Assembly: GCA_029260165.1 (NCBI GenBank)
Contig: JAJDDT010000100.1
Span: 1-39,649 of the forward strand
Length of the DNA: 39,649 nucleotides
Source of the DNA: Phycisphaerae bacterium
GTDB lineage: Bacteria; Planctomycetota; Phycisphaerae; UBA1845
Reading direction: 5' to 3'
Below the pieces are notes generated by a model. It was not told the DNA's origin and did not search any database. It was given only the letters and a program-made list of their open reading frames with translations. The translations under genes were made by a program, and so were the position numbers. This document shows, piece by piece, positions 7,413 to 15,822 of the stretch (position 1 is the stretch's first letter; every line of letters starts with the position of its first letter).

Positions 7413-9131
7413 TTAACTCCCGGGCGTTCCTGAATTCACTGATCGTTGTTTTGTCTGCAAGCGACGTCTCGAACGACTGATCAGTCCGATGCATCCCATG
7501 CTCATGATCGCGGCGGTCATGGTGCCGTTGCCGCACAGCAGAAGAATTTCCGCGATCGGGTTTTGCGGAGCCTCTCCGACGGTTGCGATTTCAAATTCGT
7601 TCACATCGACGAATTCCGGGCTGCCCGTGCTGCGGAGTCGGGCGCTCGTCGCGATGAAAGGTTGATCGAGGGTTGGCGGACCTGTGAAAATCGGCGAATC
7701 ACCAAATCCGCGGATCACGGTTTCACCCTCCCGGCCGGTGCCCGCGCCGAGCGTCAACGACCATTCCGTCGTACCGAGGTTGCAGGCAAGGTCCAGCGTG
7801 GCTTTGCGTTCCAGTGACTGGTCCGGCAGGTCGGGGTTGAACACAAACGTCGGATCGAGCGTCATCTCCTCGGGCGAGAGTGTCGTGAAAAGACGTGTCA
7901 TGTACAGATCGCCATCGAAGACGTCGAGCGTGCGTTCGAGCGGCTCGACCACGGTTCTGCGAAGCTCAGCCACGATGGCGTCCTTGGCGGTGGCGATTTC
8001 TTCCGCGCTGAAAACCTCACGGAGCAACGCCCCATCGGAATAAACGAATTCCTGAATTCCCTCGGGCAACGGTAATTGTCTGCGGAGAATTTCCAGAACC
8101 TTGATCGAACTGAATTGGAAGTTGAAGCTAAGCTCGTTGTAGAATGGCTCGGTCGCAAGGGCGCTGAGTCGAACCAGCTCTGCCTCCAGGTCGTCAGCCA
8201 CCGGGAGCTGGTCGATGAATGATCGGTCGCGACCGGCGTAGTCGGTGGCGAAACCCTGTCCGCCGGCTTCGTCCATTGCGTTGGTGACCAGTCCCTGATA
8301 GCTCGCGAACGCACCGGACGATCCGAAATACCAGTTGAGAAGCGTGTAATTGACCTCGACGGCCAGGAAATTATCCGGGACCGCGCGAGAAGGGCCCAGA
8401 ATCCATGCGATAACGCCCATGTCGCGTGTGGCTGCGACGGCCGTCAGACGAATCGGGATCATCGGTTTCTCGGATTGATACTTGAGGATCAGTGGCTGAA
8501 TATCGCCGGTGCCCTGGTTTTTCTGCAGTTTGACCGCGACGAAATTCATGCCCTCATCGACGTAGGGTTCGATCAACTCCTGGCCTCTGTCGCTGAGGTT
8601 GTAGTTGTTGTCCTCAAGCCACTGCGCGAGGGCCTGGGCGTCGCTGCTGGAGACCACTTCGACGTCGAAGGGTCCGACGGCGAAACGTTCGAGAATTTCA
8701 ACACCGTCATCAGCCCCCGCTGCCGTGTCAGACTCCGGTGCGGCACCAAAAGGCGGAAAGAATGACAGCGGCTGCTCGCAGGCGTTGCCGTTGACGGTCA
8801 GGTTGAATTGCGGTCGCGTGGCTTGTTCGAGAGAGGTGAACGCCAGATCGCTACCGACCTCGACCTCGGGGATACCGGGAACGGGGACGACCCACGAAAA
8901 ATCCTCCGCATCGCCCTGGTATTGGATCAAAACAACAGCCGTGACGGTGTTGCCATCCTGGCGAAAGACAATCTGCTCACCGGCTTGATTGATGGGAACG
9001 AATTGGCAGAAAAACCCACCGCAAGCGTAGACAGTTGGCAGACCGATTACCAAAACCATGAATCCCACGATGACCGCAGGAAGCGCACGCAATCTCTGTT
9101 TCGATTTGTTCATTTTGTCATTCTTGTTCAT
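7413..9131 (-). CDS. DUF2330 exported protein with MYXO-CTERM-like tail
   Basis: The family is recognised from ACGGFFC after the signal peptide, then NQAGEQIVF and a QYQGDAEDFSWVVPVPG segment. DUF2330 proteins are exported; their function is not known. The start is the ATG at 9131, with GGAG ten bases upstream; a second ATG at 9113 lies in a tandem copy of the same 18 bases. The signal peptide follows (LPAVIVGFMVLVIGLPTVYA). The C-terminus has a Cys-Gly pair (LLLCGNG), a weakly hydrophobic stretch and SRSRRR, matching the layout of MYXO-CTERM sorting tails; this part is inference. It ends 81 bases before murI and is transcribed in the same direction. Confidence 0.85.
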   Translation of the reverse strand: MNKNDKMNKSKQRLRALPAVIVGFMVLVIGLPTVYACGGFFCQFVPINQAGEQIVFRQDGNTVTAVVLIQYQGDAEDFSWVVPVPGIPEVEVGSDLAFTSLEQATRPQFNLTVNGNACEQPLSFFPPFGAAPESDTAAGADDGVEILERFAVGPFDVEVVSSSDAQALAQWLEDNNYNLSDRGQELIEPYVDEGMNFVAVKLQKNQGTGDIQPLILKYQSEKPMIPIRLTAVAATRDMGVIAWILGPSRAVPDNFLAVEVNYTLLNWYFGSSGAFASYQGLVTNAMDEAGGQGFATDYAGRDRSFIDQLPVADDLEAELVRLSALATEPFYNELSFNFQFSSIKVLEILRRQLPLPEGIQEFVYSDGALLREVFSAEEIATAKDAIVAELRRTVVEPLERTLDVFDGDLYMTRLFTTLSPEEMTLDPTFVFNPDLPDQSLERKATLDLACNLGTTEWSLTLGAGTGREGETVIRGFGDSPIFTGPPTLDQPFIATSARLRSTGSPEFVDVNEFEIATVGEAPQNPIAEILLLCGNGTMTAAIMSMGCIGLISRSRRRLQTKQRSVNSGTPGS

Positions 9132-9140
9132 TTTGTCATT
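9108..9140. repeat. Tandem 18-base repeat at the DUF2330 start
   Basis: GTTCATTTTGTCATT occurs at 9108-9122 and again at 9126-9140, an 18-base period. On the minus strand each copy encodes NDKMNK, so the duplication doubled the start codon. GGAG precedes only the upstream ATG. Confidence 0.8.
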
Positions 9141-9223
9141 TCTCCAAACGAACCGCCATTTGTCCGTCCGCGCCGAATCGCCGACCGGGGTATTGTCACG
9201 CGCCACAAGTGTCGTGTCGATGC

Positions 9224-10639
9224 CTATCCATGCGCGACAGGGTCGGCAAGGAGGGCGTGGTGTTTCATTTTTTTGTACAGGGTTGTTCGGTTGATGTTGA
9301 GCTGGTCTGCGGTGGCTTGTCTGCACCAGTCGTTGTGTTTCAGGGCGGCTTCGATGACGCGTTTTTCCGGGCCTGCGAGGGATGCTTTCAGGGTCATCGG
9401 GCGGTATTCGCCTTCGCTGGTGACTTCATTTTTTGCGTTGAGAATGCGTGGGGGCAGGTCGTGTGCGTCGATCGTGGATGAACGGGTGAGCACGACGGCG
9501 CGTTCGACGGCATTGACGAGTTCGCGCACGTTTCCGGGCCAGTTGTAACGTTGCATGACGTCGAGGGCGTCGTCGGTGAACCCGGTGATGCGTTTGTTGT
9601 TTTCGGCGTTGAATCGCTGAAGGAACGATTCGGCCAGCAGGCGGATATCGGTGAGGCGTTCGGACATGGGTGGCAGCGTGATGGTGACGACGTTGATGCG
9701 GTAGAAGAGGTCCTGTCGGAATCGCCCGGTGGCGACCTCGTCTTCGAGGTTCTTGTTGGTGGCAAGGATGACGCGGACGTCAACCTTTTCGGTCGTGTTG
9801 TCGCCGACAGGTTCAAATTCGCGTTCCTGCAATACGCGAAGCAGCTTGACTTGCAGTCCCGGGGAGGCCGTGTCGATTTCGTCGAGGAAGATGGTTCCGC
9901 CGTCGGCTGCCTTGAATTTGCCTGGTTTGTCTGCGACAGCGCCGGTGAAGGCACCGCGTTTGTGTCCGAAGAGTTCGCTTTCGAGCAGAGATTCGGGGAG
10001 GGCGCCGCAACTGACCTCGATGAAGGGCCCGTCGCGACGTTGGCTTCGATGGTGAACGACGCGGGCGATCATGGATTTGCCGGTACCGGATTCGCCTTCG
10101 ACCAGGACGTTGACGTTGGAGGCGGAGACAGCTTCCACGAGATCGTACACGCGTAGCATTTTGTAATCGTGTCCGATAACGGCATCGAGTCCGAATCGTT
10201 CGTCGAGTTGCGATCGCAGGGCCGCACATTGTCGGACGAGTGCGCGCTGCTCGGCTGCCCGTTGCACGACGAGCGATATTTCCTCGTCCATGATGGGTTT
10301 GGTGAGGTAGTCGTAGGCGCCGAGTTTGATGGCTTCGACGGCGCTTTCGATGGTGCCGTAGCCTGTGATCATGATGACGTTGGTGTCGGGGTGTCGTTGT
10401 TTGATCACGCGGAGAATTTCAAAGCCGTCGGTGTCGGGCATGTTCATATCGGTGATGACGACGTCGATTTCGTTGGTGGACATGGTTTTGAGGGTGGCGT
10501 TGAGCGTGGTGGCTCGTTGGATGTTGTGGCCTTCTTTGGTGAGGAACGTGCTGAGCGAGTCGACGATGATGGGGTCGTCGTCGATGATCAGGATCGAGCC
10601 GTGGTTCCTGGTGTGGTTGCTGGTATGGTTGGTGCTCAT
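9224..10639 (-). CDS. Sigma-54-dependent NtrC-family response regulator
   Basis: This regulator has three domains. The receiver domain (15-130) has acidic Asp20-Asp22, phospho-acceptor Asp64 (VITDMNMPD) and Lys114. The AAA+ domain (about 155-390) has Walker A GESGTGKS at 182-189, the sigma-54 contact loop GAFTGA at 229-234 and Walker B GGTIFLDE at 247-254. The C-terminal Fis-type helix-turn-helix (about 430-465) includes NINRTTLYKKM. All key residues for sigma-54 activation are intact. Its ATG overlaps the histidine kinase stop by four bases (ATGA), so the two are translationally coupled and form a two-component pair. Target promoters are not evident in the window. Confidence 0.95.
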   Translation of the reverse strand: MSTNHTSNHTRNHGSILIIDDDPIIVDSLSTFLTKEGHNIQRATTLNATLKTMSTNEIDVVITDMNMPDTDGFEILRVIKQRHPDTNVIMITGYGTIESAVEAIKLGAYDYLTKPIMDEEISLVVQRAAEQRALVRQCAALRSQLDERFGLDAVIGHDYKMLRVYDLVEAVSASNVNVLVEGESGTGKSMIARVVHHRSQRRDGPFIEVSCGALPESLLESELFGHKRGAFTGAVADKPGKFKAADGGTIFLDEIDTASPGLQVKLLRVLQEREFEPVGDNTTEKVDVRVILATNKNLEDEVATGRFRQDLFYRINVVTITLPPMSERLTDIRLLAESFLQRFNAENNKRITGFTDDALDVMQRYNWPGNVRELVNAVERAVVLTRSSTIDAHDLPPRILNAKNEVTSEGEYRPMTLKASLAGPEKRVIEAALKHNDWCRQATADQLNINRTTLYKKMKHHALLADPVAHG

Positions 10640-11415
10640 GATTCGGATGCTCCGAATTCGCGTTGGCGTTTCGATGCGTCGACGGGCAGGCGAACGGTCA
10701 CAGACGCTCCGCTGTTGCGGCGGTCAGCCAGCTCGATGTCACCACCGAGCGCGGTGGCCAGGTCGCGGCAGATGGCGAGTCCCAAGCCTGTACCGCCCGA
10801 TTCGGTTTTGGTGCTGACGAACGGTTCGATGGCGGTGGTAATCTTGTCGCCGAAACCCGGGCCTGTGTCTTCAAACCGAATGGCGATGTCGAGATTGGTG
10901 GCGACGGTCGTAATGGTGAGTGTGCCACCGGTCGGCATGGCGTCGAGCGCGTTGCGAATCAGGTTGGTGCAGATTTGGAACAGCTCCGTGTCATGTGTCG
11001 TGACAACCTGCCCATCGCGGTAGTGTGACGAGATAACCACGCCTGTGCCGGATACCTGATCCTCGAACACGCGGAGGGCTTCCTCGATGATGTGGTTGAC
11101 AGGGACACCGGCGTGTGTGGCAGCGTGCTTGCGTGCGTGTCCCAGCATGTTGCGAGAGACCTCGATGACGCGTTTGACGGCGTCGGAGGCCTGCGACAGG
11201 TGGACGGAGGCATCGTCGATCTGGTGTTCGTCGATGGCGCGTATGGCAAGGTTGATGTATCGGTGTGCGGCGTCGAGGGGGTTGTTGATTTCATGCGCGA
11301 TTCGTCCGACCGTGTCGAGGGTCGCTGCAACCGACGTCTGCGTTGGGTCCGGAACCGCTTGTTTGTGATCTTGCGTTTGCATGTTCATCGTTTGAAACAT
11401 CCACGGATGTCGCAT
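10636..11415 (-). CDS. Soluble NtrB-type sensor histidine kinase
   Basis: A histidine kinase with no membrane segment, so it probably senses a cytoplasmic signal or partner protein. The H box is GRIAHEINNPL with phospho-acceptor His41. The N box is NLIRNALDAM (151-160), G1 is DTGPGFG (183-189) and G2 is GGTGLGL (207-213). There is almost no sequence before the H box, hence no PAS or other sensor domain; this is shorter than NtrB itself. The start is uncertain among ATGs at 11415, 11400 and 11388, none with a strong ribosome site. It is coupled to the sigma-54 regulator by an ATGA overlap, which is its presumed partner. Confidence 0.9.
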   Translation of the reverse strand: MRHPWMFQTMNMQTQDHKQAVPDPTQTSVAATLDTVGRIAHEINNPLDAAHRYINLAIRAIDEHQIDDASVHLSQASDAVKRVIEVSRNMLGHARKHAATHAGVPVNHIIEEALRVFEDQVSGTGVVISSHYRDGQVVTTHDTELFQICTNLIRNALDAMPTGGTLTITTVATNLDIAIRFEDTGPGFGDKITTAIEPFVSTKTESGGTGLGLAICRDLATALGGDIELADRRNSGASVTVRLPVDASKRQREFGASES

Positions 11416-11517
11416 TGAGACACCGTGTATTGATTTCTATCGACGCGCGTGGTGCGTGTGCACACCTAATGATGCGGGTTTGCAACCGAGAAATGAGAAA
11501 TGTCCGGCTTATCGAGA

Positions 11518-11556
11518 CGTTGCGAAGGCTATCGGAACCGTTGCGATCCTATCGGA
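11518..11556. repeat. Two direct repeats upstream of the histidine kinase
   Basis: CGTTGCGAAGGCTATCGGA (11518-11536) and CGTTGCGATCCTATCGGA (11539-11556) are spaced 21 bases apart, two turns of the helix. They lie between gpmI and the two-component operon and could be a binding site for a regulator, perhaps the operon's own. Function is inferred. Confidence 0.35.
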
Positions 11557-11561
11557 CATGA

Positions 11562-13178
11562 CTATCCGTTGGGCTTGAGAAGCGAGACTCCGTTCATTGC
11601 GTCGGGTGTGTCACGTCCCATCATGTCCAGCATCGTTGGAGCGATGTCGGCGAGCTTGCCGCCTGCCCGCAGTGATCGGCCCACGAACGCATCACCGATG
11701 ACAATGAGTTCCACGTCGTAGGTCGTGTGCGCGGTGTGCGGTCCACCGGTTTCGGGGTTGATCATCTGCTCGCAATTACCGTGGTCCGCCGTCACGACGA
11801 GTGCCCCGCCGACCTCGAGCGTGGCATCCACGATCCGTCCAACGCACGCGTCGACCGTTTCCACGGCCTGGATGGCTGCTTCGATCCTGCCCGTGTGTCC
11901 GACCATATCCCCGTTGGCGAAGTTGACGATGATGACGTCGCACGATTCTGATTGAATACGTGACAGCACCTCGTCGCAAACACCCCTCGCGGACATTTCG
12001 GGCTTGAGATCATACGTCGCGACATCGCGAGGCGACGGGACGATCTGCCGGTCCTCGCCGGGAAAGGGTTCCTCGCGGTAGTCGTTGAAGAAGAACGTGA
12101 CGTGCGGATATTTTTCCGTCTCCGCGCAGCGAAACTGTTTGAGGCCAAGGTCCGAGAGGTACTGCCCGAAAATATCCGTCATTTTCGCCGGTTTGGGGAT
12201 GATCACCCGCACGGGCAGTCCCTTTTGATATTCCGACATGGTTGCGAAATACAAGTCGCATTTCAAACCACGTTCAAATCCCTGCGCCTGTCCATCTTGT
12301 TCGTATGGGAACGTATCGAAAACGAACGCTCTGGTCAGCTCGCGTGGCCGATCGCCTCGATAGTTGAAGAAAATCACACTGTCGCCGTCTGTGATCCGCG
12401 TGATCGGTTGGCCATCCTCGCCGACGATGACCGTGGGTGTGACAAACTCGTCCCCATGCCTGCTCGCATCCGACGGATGGTCGTAATAATGTTGAAATGC
12501 CTCGCTGGCCGACGTCGCCTGTCGCCCCTGGCCTTCAACCAACATCCGATAAGCAAGCTCGACGCGGTCCCAACGGTTGTCGCGATCCATGGCGTAGAAC
12601 CGACCAATCACCGACGCCACCCGTCCCACGCCCAACTCCGTCATTCTTGATTCCACGTCGCGTATGAACCCGATCCCACCCGTCGGCGGTGAATCCCGCC
12701 CGTCGCCGAAAGCATGTACAAACACGCGCGAACCGTCGAATCCGACGCGCCCAGCCATATCGAGAATGGCGTACAAATGCTCGAGCACGCTGTGCACACC
12801 GGCGTTGCTGCACAAGCCCATCACATGCACGTTGCCGCCGGACTGCGTCGCATGGTCAAACGCGCCACGAAGAACCTCGTTTTCAAAGAACGACCCATCG
12901 TGAATCCGCCGACTGATGCGCATGATCTCCTGATCCACGATGCGACCGGCTCCGATGTTCTGATGCCCCACCTCGCTGTTGCCCATGATACCGTCGGGCA
13001 GGCCAACGTTCGGACCATGCGTGCAAATCTGAACATGCGGATAAGTTTCCATCAATCGATCGTCGACGGGTGTTTGGGCCTGGTATACGGCGTTGGCGTG
13101 ATTCCACTCGGGATGAGGATTGGCTCCCCACCCGTCTCGAACAATCAACACGACGGGACGCGGTCTCTTCGCGGTCAT
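11562..13178 (-). CDS. gpmI: 2,3-bisphosphoglycerate-independent phosphoglycerate mutase
   Basis: GpmI interconverts 3- and 2-phosphoglycerate in glycolysis, using two metal ions and a phosphoserine. Asp15 lies in the N-terminal RDGWG. The nucleophile is Ser68 in MGNSEVGH. Other metal ligands lie in NFANGDMVGH and TADHGNCEQM, with HTAHTTYDVE near the end. At 538 residues it is slightly longer than the usual 510. The ATG at 13178 follows GGAG at eight bases. It has its own leader region with a palindromic repeat element upstream. Confidence 0.95.
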   Translation of the reverse strand: MTAKRPRPVVLIVRDGWGANPHPEWNHANAVYQAQTPVDDRLMETYPHVQICTHGPNVGLPDGIMGNSEVGHQNIGAGRIVDQEIMRISRRIHDGSFFENEVLRGAFDHATQSGGNVHVMGLCSNAGVHSVLEHLYAILDMAGRVGFDGSRVFVHAFGDGRDSPPTGGIGFIRDVESRMTELGVGRVASVIGRFYAMDRDNRWDRVELAYRMLVEGQGRQATSASEAFQHYYDHPSDASRHGDEFVTPTVIVGEDGQPITRITDGDSVIFFNYRGDRPRELTRAFVFDTFPYEQDGQAQGFERGLKCDLYFATMSEYQKGLPVRVIIPKPAKMTDIFGQYLSDLGLKQFRCAETEKYPHVTFFFNDYREEPFPGEDRQIVPSPRDVATYDLKPEMSARGVCDEVLSRIQSESCDVIIVNFANGDMVGHTGRIEAAIQAVETVDACVGRIVDATLEVGGALVVTADHGNCEQMINPETGGPHTAHTTYDVELIVIGDAFVGRSLRAGGKLADIAPTMLDMMGRDTPDAMNGVSLLKPNG

Positions 13179-13299
13179 AAAACGTTCTCCGGGTTGCAGA
13201 AAACGTCAGTATCCACCAGGAATCGAGCGCGTCAACGAATGAGGGTTGATTGGGTGAAATCGGAGTGCATGACAGTTTCGCCGGGGCGCCATTGATCGT

Positions 13300-13381
13300 T
13301 GTAGCGTCACCCCTTGTGGGTGACGGGAACACGAAACGACGTCCGCTCGCAATCGCGCCGCCCACAAGGAGCGACGCTACA
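13300..13381. repeat. 82-bp composite palindromic element with two inverted hairpin units
   Basis: The ends are perfect 9-base inverted repeats (TGTAGCGTC and GACGCTACA). The left unit (13300-13327) holds an 8-base stem CGTCACCC/GGGTGACG around CTTGT. The right unit (13355-13381) is the same motif inverted, with variants (CGCCGCCCACAAGGAGCGACG). The arrangement resembles paired REP elements. It lies between gpmI and the small membrane protein gene. Confidence 0.8.
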
Positions 13382-13451
13382 AAACAGCCATCTGCAGGAC
13401 ACCACGATCGTACCCGCCGATTCTGTCATGCACCCGCAAAATCGCAGGACA

Positions 13452-13808
13452 TCAGGACGTGGCTGATATGGCGAATTGCACGACCCCGATCAACGCGAGC
13501 GTGATGAACAACATCTGCCACGTCGTGCCGTTGCTTTCCGATCCCGCAATCCGAAGCAACGACGACCTGACCGGTGAGGCTGCCTCCGCCTGTCGATGCG
13601 CCTGCTGAATGAGATTCCCCGCCTGAACCGGGCTGATCCCGAGACCCGCCGCATACTGGACCAGCCGTCGTCGTCGTCGGTTGCGGTTCAGTGGTCCGTT
13701 GCGAAGTTGCTGAGCAACCATCTCGCGGAATATCTGCTGACGTTCCCACGGGTCCATCTTCGGACCGACCCGGCTCATTGGTGACGACTGTGCATTTTCA
13801 TCTGACAT
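13452..13808 (-). CDS. Small tail-anchored membrane protein of unknown function
   Basis: This 118-residue protein is not recognised. The N-terminal half is charged, with a basic run NRNRRRRR near 43-50 and the helix WERQQIFREMVAQQL. A single hydrophobic segment near the C-terminus (MLFITLALIGVVQFAI) suggests tail anchoring. The ATG at 13808 follows a strong ribosome site (GGGAGGGAAG). Codon third positions are GC-rich, supporting real coding. Both sides carry palindromic repeat elements. Confidence 0.65.
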   Translation of the reverse strand: MSDENAQSSPMSRVGPKMDPWERQQIFREMVAQQLRNGPLNRNRRRRRLVQYAAGLGISPVQAGNLIQQAHRQAEAASPVRSSLLRIAGSESNGTTWQMLFITLALIGVVQFAISATS

Positions 13809-13935
13809 GGCTTCCCTCCCCAGGGACGATTCAACCGAACCTATTCAACGATAGGCGTCCGGGAGACGAAAGTCATCCACGCAGATGCGTCCGATTATCG
13901 AGGGATGCATGACAGAATCGGCCGGTACAAAAAAC

Positions 13936-14036
13936 CGTAGGGCAGGTCGTTATTCCGCGCGAGCGGAACGTTGACCTGCCGTCCTGGTGCGGCAGGTCAA
14001 CCTCGCGGCGTGACCGCGAGAACCAACTGCCCTACG
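13936..14036. repeat. 101-bp element with terminal inverted repeats and three internal hairpins
   Basis: The ends are perfect 10-base inverted repeats (CGTAGGGCAG and CTGCCCTACG). Inside are three perfect stems: TTCCGC-GCGA-GCGGAA, then TTGACCTGCC and GGCAGGTCAA around ten bases, then CTCGCGG and CCGCGAG around four. This is typical of a small non-autonomous element or a folded repeat. No coding capacity is seen. Confidence 0.8.
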
Positions 14037-14048
14037 CCGGTCTCATTC

Positions 14049-14097
14049 TGTAGCGTCGCCCCTTGTGGGCGGCGCGATTGCAAACGGACGTTGTTTC
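14049..14097. repeat. Copy of the TGTAGCGTC repeat, right-unit type
   Basis: It matches the inverted right half of the 82-bp element (13333-13381) over 49 bases with about four differences. The homology continues well past the hairpin (GGCGCGATTGC, CGGACGT, GTTTC), so the mobile or conserved unit is longer than the stem-loop. Confidence 0.75.
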
Positions 14098-14118
14098 TGT
14101 CAGGACCTCGGCGTGTGT

Positions 14119-15822
14119 TTACAACTCGATGCGCTTGAGGTGTCGCGCGCCGATCCACATCGCCAACGTACCCAAAGCCAGTCCGATAAGGCAGACGCCC
14201 GCGATGATCATGAACACGACGCGAGGCGCATCGGTGGTTATGCCGCGATCCTCCACGCGATAGGTGACATACCCCATCCCGGTCATCAACGTGCAGATCA
14301 GGACGACCGAGCAAATCAGGTTAATCGTTCCACCAAGACCGTTCGCGATTCGCGCCGGGTTGCGCTGTTGAAACATCGGTAGTCGTGCGCCGATCCCGAC
14401 CGCGAATCCACACAATCCGTGGCAGACGCAAAACGTGACGACCAGATACACCGATGTCGCCATCGGACCGATCCGGAGCATGTACGATGCCAACAGCATG
14501 ACACCCAGCGCGACGCTGCCCGTGACCATCATCGAAAAGGCGTACTTGGCCAGCAATATCCAGGTCCGCGAAATCGGCAGCAGCCCGATAAACCACAGTT
14601 GGTGCCCCTCCAGCGACACCATCGGGAAAACGAACCGGCTGGTGAATGTCGCCAGAATGAAGCTGACCGCTCCGAGATTCAGGAACGGCACGAACGCGCT
14701 CAGACGTGTCGGGGAATCACTCATCTCGAACCGCGGCGCATTTAATAGATACAGCGACATCAACCCAAACAGAATGACCAGCTGCGACCACTGCAGCGGA
14801 TCGCGCACGAACGTTCGCAGGTCCTTGGCGGCGATCAGTCGGGCAGGGCGTGGGAGAAAAAAGAAGATTCGACCCGCCACTCCCCCGGACGCGCCCGCGA
14901 TCGACCGCCGGACCTGTCCCGATGAACTACGCGCGCGATCAAAGGCCGGCAGAAACCCGCACGCAACAATTCGCACCGCAAGCCAACTGAGGAAAATACC
15001 GTTCGACAACGTGACAAGCAGGTAACACAGCGCGTCTTCGAGCCTGTTCTCAATCGTCGCCTCGATCCCGCGCGACACCCATGTGCTCGGCAGGATGGCC
15101 GACTGAATCAGCGACATCCGCCCGAAAAATCCATCAAGCCACTCGTTCGTGACGAACCCGACGTCCCGCACCGACCGCATGCCCCAGACGATCACAGCGA
15201 GCAGACAAACAAGAGCCAACCCGACCAATAATTTCCCCGCGCTTCGAGGCAGGTAGCGCGCAATCAGCCAGGCTGACAACAATCCGATCGCCCCCGGAAT
15301 TGGCACGAACGCGAGAAAAAAAGCGATGAACATGGGGTAAAACAGAGGACCGCGATCGTCGTACGCTTCTCCGATCGCCATCATGAGCGGCAAGCCCAGC
15401 AGAATCAGCGACCAGCTCGAGAAAAACAGGCTCTCGAAAAACTTGAGCGTGATCGTGCTGCCCACCCGAAGCGGAGCGCTCAACAAATAGTTGGCTTCCT
15501 CATGCGTGAACAGCGTGCCGTAGGTCAGAATCGCGTTGGAAAACGCGAGCAGCACCAGCAATGCCACAAAAAAAAAGTTAAACAACAACGGGACAGCCAC
15601 GACGAATTGCAGATCGTTGTTTTGGAAATATTGAAAAACGAGAAGGAAAAGCGCGTACAGAGCGAACCAGATCAGAAAGATGAACCCGGACGTCGCGAAG
15701 ATTTTGACCGGCGCATCGTCGATGACTTCGCGAACCGTGTTGTACAGGATGCGATATTTCACCCGCGCGAGGGTGGCCAACCCCGCCGGTTCAAAAACGG
15801 GATTACTCTTCGATAGGGGCAT
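14119..15822 (-). CDS. ABC exporter permease, about 12 membrane segments
   Basis: A 567-residue polytopic membrane protein with roughly twelve hydrophobic segments (first near 42-63 and 73-94, last near 540-560). Its long cytoplasmic stretch around 295-345 contains ARLIAAKDLRTFVRDPLQWSQ, typical of putative ABC exporter permeases (ABC-2-like). Its first 20 bases overlap the 3' end of the ATP-binding gene, so the pair is coupled and forms one transporter. The substrate is unknown. It is large enough to act as a fused two-half permease. Confidence 0.85.
   Translation of the reverse strand: MPLSKSNPVFEPAGLATLARVKYRILYNTVREVIDDAPVKIFATSGFIFLIWFALYALFLLVFQYFQNNDLQFVVAVPLLFNFFFVALLVLLAFSNAILTYGTLFTHEEANYLLSAPLRVGSTITLKFFESLFFSSWSLILLGLPLMMAIGEAYDDRGPLFYPMFIAFFLAFVPIPGAIGLLSAWLIARYLPRSAGKLLVGLALVCLLAVIVWGMRSVRDVGFVTNEWLDGFFGRMSLIQSAILPSTWVSRGIEATIENRLEDALCYLLVTLSNGIFLSWLAVRIVACGFLPAFDRARSSSGQVRRSIAGASGGVAGRIFFFLPRPARLIAAKDLRTFVRDPLQWSQLVILFGLMSLYLLNAPRFEMSDSPTRLSAFVPFLNLGAVSFILATFTSRFVFPMVSLEGHQLWFIGLLPISRTWILLAKYAFSMMVTGSVALGVMLLASYMLRIGPMATSVYLVVTFCVCHGLCGFAVGIGARLPMFQQRNPARIANGLGGTINLICSVVLICTLMTGMGYVTYRVEDRGITTDAPRVVFMIIAGVCLIGLALGTLAMWIGARHLKRIEL

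Larger units (their letters stand above)
13809..14118. other. Intergenic region rich in palindromic elements
   Basis: About 310 bases without a gene between two minus-strand genes. It holds the 101-bp element at 13936-14036 and a partial copy of the other repeat family at 14049-14097. I see no promoter for the small gene beyond its ribosome site. Confidence 0.7.

Noticed and set aside
11416-11561. Sigma-54 promoter before the two-component operon
   Set aside because: No GG-N10-GC pair in a proper TGGCAC/TTGCA context was found on the minus strand.
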